From: Nautiliaceae bacterium
Lineage (GTDB): Bacteria; Campylobacterota; Campylobacteria; Campylobacterales; Nautiliaceae
Assembly: GCA_027062625.1 (NCBI GenBank)
Contig: JAMOSZ010000041.1
Coordinates: forward strand, 1-37,430
Reading direction: 5' to 3'
DNA length: 37,430 nt
The notes beneath the pieces were generated by a model that did no database searches, was not told where the DNA came from, and saw only the letters and a program-made list of their open reading frames with translations. Position numbers and translations under genes: made by a program. Every line of letters begins with the position of its first letter. Positions within the stretch are counted from its first letter, which is position 1. This document shows, one piece after another, positions 36,417 through 37,430 of the stretch.

Positions 36417-36444
36417 ATTATAAGAAATGTTTTGTGGTTTTCAA
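36417..36444 (-). promoter_or_regulatory. Strong sigma70-like leftward promoter
   Basis: On the minus strand TTGAAA (36439-36444) and TATAAT (36417-36422) are separated by 16 nt. The spacer contains an ACAAAACATTT half-site of the operator-like array. Predicted transcription would start near 36410 and give a leader of about 26 nt before the regulator ATG. The -10 is a perfect match and the -35 differs at one or two bases. This is the likely start of the nuclease-terminase-head transcript. Confidence 0.65.
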
Positions 36445-36611
36445 GTAAAATGTTTTATGTAAAACATTTTTGTCTTGCTTTATGTAAAACATTTTAAATT
36501 AAATGTTTTGTGTAAAACAATATTTAGTAAGTTTGTGTTGCGTAAAACATTTTTGATAAAATGTTTTGTGTTGTGTAATTCATTTTATAAATGTGTTGTG
36601 TAATTCATTTA
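36425..36611. repeat. Palindromic operator-like repeat array
   Basis: About seven degenerate copies of AAATGTTTT-rTGT-AAAACATTT lie in 187 bp. The best is near-perfectly symmetric at 36448-36470 (arms AAATGTTTT and AAAACATTT with a 4-nt spacer). Others, some half-sites, lie around 36425, 36480, 36500, 36535, 36558 and 36589. Two of the right-hand copies carry GTGTAATTCATTT instead of GTAAAACATTT. The array covers the leftward promoter. No gene lies within it. Confidence 0.75.
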
Positions 36612-36880
36612 AGGAAGTGGCGGAGGAAGTGGTGGTGCGGTGGTTCACCAATATAACAAATATATGCCTCCGTTTCTTAGGTTGTTGCGGAGTCGCCCCG
36701 ATATAGCGAAATTGAGCGTGGTTGGGAGAGGACATATACACCTATACAAGGTAGCCTTGGGGGGAGGTCCCCGTCTTGTTTTTGTTTATAAGTTTCTTGT
36801 AAGTTTTTTCTGCCGCAGTTTCAACAGCTCCGCGTAAACATCGCAGTACTTGTAAGTATTGGTAGCTTTGTGTTGGTATC
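36612..36880. other. Gene-free stretch with a Gly-Ser codon element
   Basis: Bases 36612-36637 are identical, over 26 nt, to the reverse strand of the tail-spike linker at 2447-2472 (codons for Gly and Ser). The frame that follows it on the plus strand stays open to about 36837 but has no ATG at its start and reads like unconstrained sequence. No other gene, RNA or motif is seen. Confidence 0.5.
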
Positions 36881-36884
36881 TTCA

Positions 36885-36995
36885 AGAGCCTCCTCGGCTG
36901 AGGCTTTAGCTCGGCGAAGCCTGGCTGACGCCAGGCTTCAGCCTCGCTTGAGCCTCAGCCTGCGGTGGCTCGGCTGCTTCGCAGCCTTATGTAGT
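36885..36995. repeat. GC-rich hairpin cluster
   Basis: A compact block of nested inverted repeats built on AGCCT/GGCT words. The clearest is 36917-36938, AAGCCTGGC-tgac-GCCAGGCTT (9-bp arms). Also GCCTC...GAGGC near 36890 and GGCTGC-ttc-GCAGCC near 36975. The block is sharply GC-richer than the rest of the window. It may be a structured RNA, an origin element or a small inserted element. Confidence 0.6.
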
Positions 36996-37192
36996 TTCGA
37001 GTGGGTGATGATATTTTTTTGTATGTGAATTAGCTTCGAGTTGTTTTTGAAAATATGTGTGTAAATGTTTTAAAACTCTAGGTCTTCTTGTTATGATTTT
37101 TTCAATTTCGGCGGTTTGATGATTAGGGTAGTATAATACACCAGGTGGAAGACAGAAACTTCGTGTAAGGCATTTTATTACGTCTGGTGTTT

Positions 37193-37222
37193 AACTTTAC
37201 ACAATGGATATTGTGTAAAGTT
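37193..37222. repeat. Perfect 13-bp inverted repeat
   Basis: Arms AACTTTACACAAT and ATTGTGTAAAGTT are separated by GGAT. The same 13-mer occurs directly before the scaffold-like gene at 17707-17719. The stem is AT-rich with no T tract, so an operator or binding site is more likely than a terminator. Between 37000 and 37192 nothing else is seen except a weak ACACCAG/CTGGTGT pair (37138-37144 and 37184-37190). Confidence 0.55.
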
Positions 37223-37266
37223 TGGAGAAACCTAAATATTATTGTGTGTTTGTTGGTTTTTGTTTC

Positions 37267-37296
37267 TTGCCGTGGTTTGTGCTGTTGCCGTGGTTT
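37267..37296. repeat. Direct repeat of a 12-mer
   Basis: TTGCCGTGGTTT occurs at 37267-37278 and again at 37285-37296, an 18-nt period. It lies between the perfect palindrome and the GC-rich tandem repeats and has no coding sense. Confidence 0.4.
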
Positions 37297-37312
37297 TCCT
37301 GATGTCTCCTCG

Positions 37313-37430
37313 GGCTAGCCTTCGTTCACGCTCGCTTTCGCTCGCGTGAACTTTCGGCTAACCCTCGTCGACATCCGCTTTCGCTCGCGTGAACTTTCGG
37401 CTAACCCTCGTCGACATCCGCTTTCGCTCG
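37313..37430. repeat. 43-bp tandem repeat with large inverted arms, to the window end
   Basis: A 43-bp unit starting GCTTTCGCTCGCGTG begins at 37334, 37377 and 37420 (the last cut by the window end). The first unit also pairs with upstream sequence: GGCTAGCC-ttc-GTTCACGC (37313-37331) against GCGTGAAC-tttc-GGCTAACC (37344-37363), an imperfect stem of about 16 pairs. The block is GC-rich. It could be an origin, a packaging or attachment site, or an assembly-boundary artefact. Confidence 0.6.

Noticed and set aside
36640-36837. Plus-strand frame of 65 codons in the right-end region
   Set aside because: It starts at GTG in GC-rich sequence, shows no family pattern and its neighbours are repeats; treated as non-coding.
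36385-37430. A tRNA-Gly with UCA anticodon for the recoded codon
   Set aside because: No cloverleaf with the T-loop consensus was found by eye in the only large gene-free region; a tRNA search program would be decisive.

Overview
This AT-rich window is one almost gap-free leftward (minus-strand) gene block from a tailed bacteriophage. All 22 genes run from about 36.4 kb down to base 1. No convincing plus-strand gene was seen.

The phage uses a recoded genetic code in which UGA means glycine and only UAA or UAG stop translation. Read with the standard code, every large gene falls apart at UGA. Read with UGA as glycine, the fragments join into full-length proteins whose catalytic glycines are UGA-encoded: the paired Gly of the terminase Walker A motif, the glycine before the terminase nuclease Asp-Pro, the Gly before His-Tyr-His-His in a phosphoesterase, and the glycine before the active-site Gly-His of a papain-like peptidase. 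UGG remains tryptophan. This is translation table 25, known from Absconditabacteria (SR1) and Gracilibacteria, so the host is most likely one of these Patescibacteria (inference).

Layout in transcription order. From 37.43 to 36.39 kb there is no gene, but there are GC-rich hairpins, tandem repeats and an array of palindromic operator-like elements with a sigma70-like leftward promoter. Next come a ribbon-helix-helix regulator and a RecB/Cas4-like Fe-S nuclease. The packaging and head genes follow: a large terminase, a 3133-residue protein with a zinc-metallopeptidase motif, an 1169-residue partner, a small-terminase-like gene overlapping it out of frame, portal, a scaffold-like acidic protein and a major capsid candidate ending at a hairpin terminator (15.5 kb).

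A second unit holds a connector candidate, a tail nozzle-like beta-rich protein, a coiled-coil protein and two adhesion proteins. A lysis cassette follows: a Cp-1-type holin, a second small membrane protein, a basic Cys protein and a membrane-anchored papain-like peptidase carrying an S-layer homology domain. The left end holds a phosphoesterase with an apparent 1-nt frameshift, a 688-residue baseplate or spike protein, a 989-residue beta-helix tail spike and the start of another fiber protein that runs off the window.

No sheath or obvious long tape-measure gene is seen, so a short-tailed (podovirus-like) virion is favoured. Replication genes and any suppressor tRNA are not in this window. 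Protein identities rest on motifs read by eye; no database search was run.
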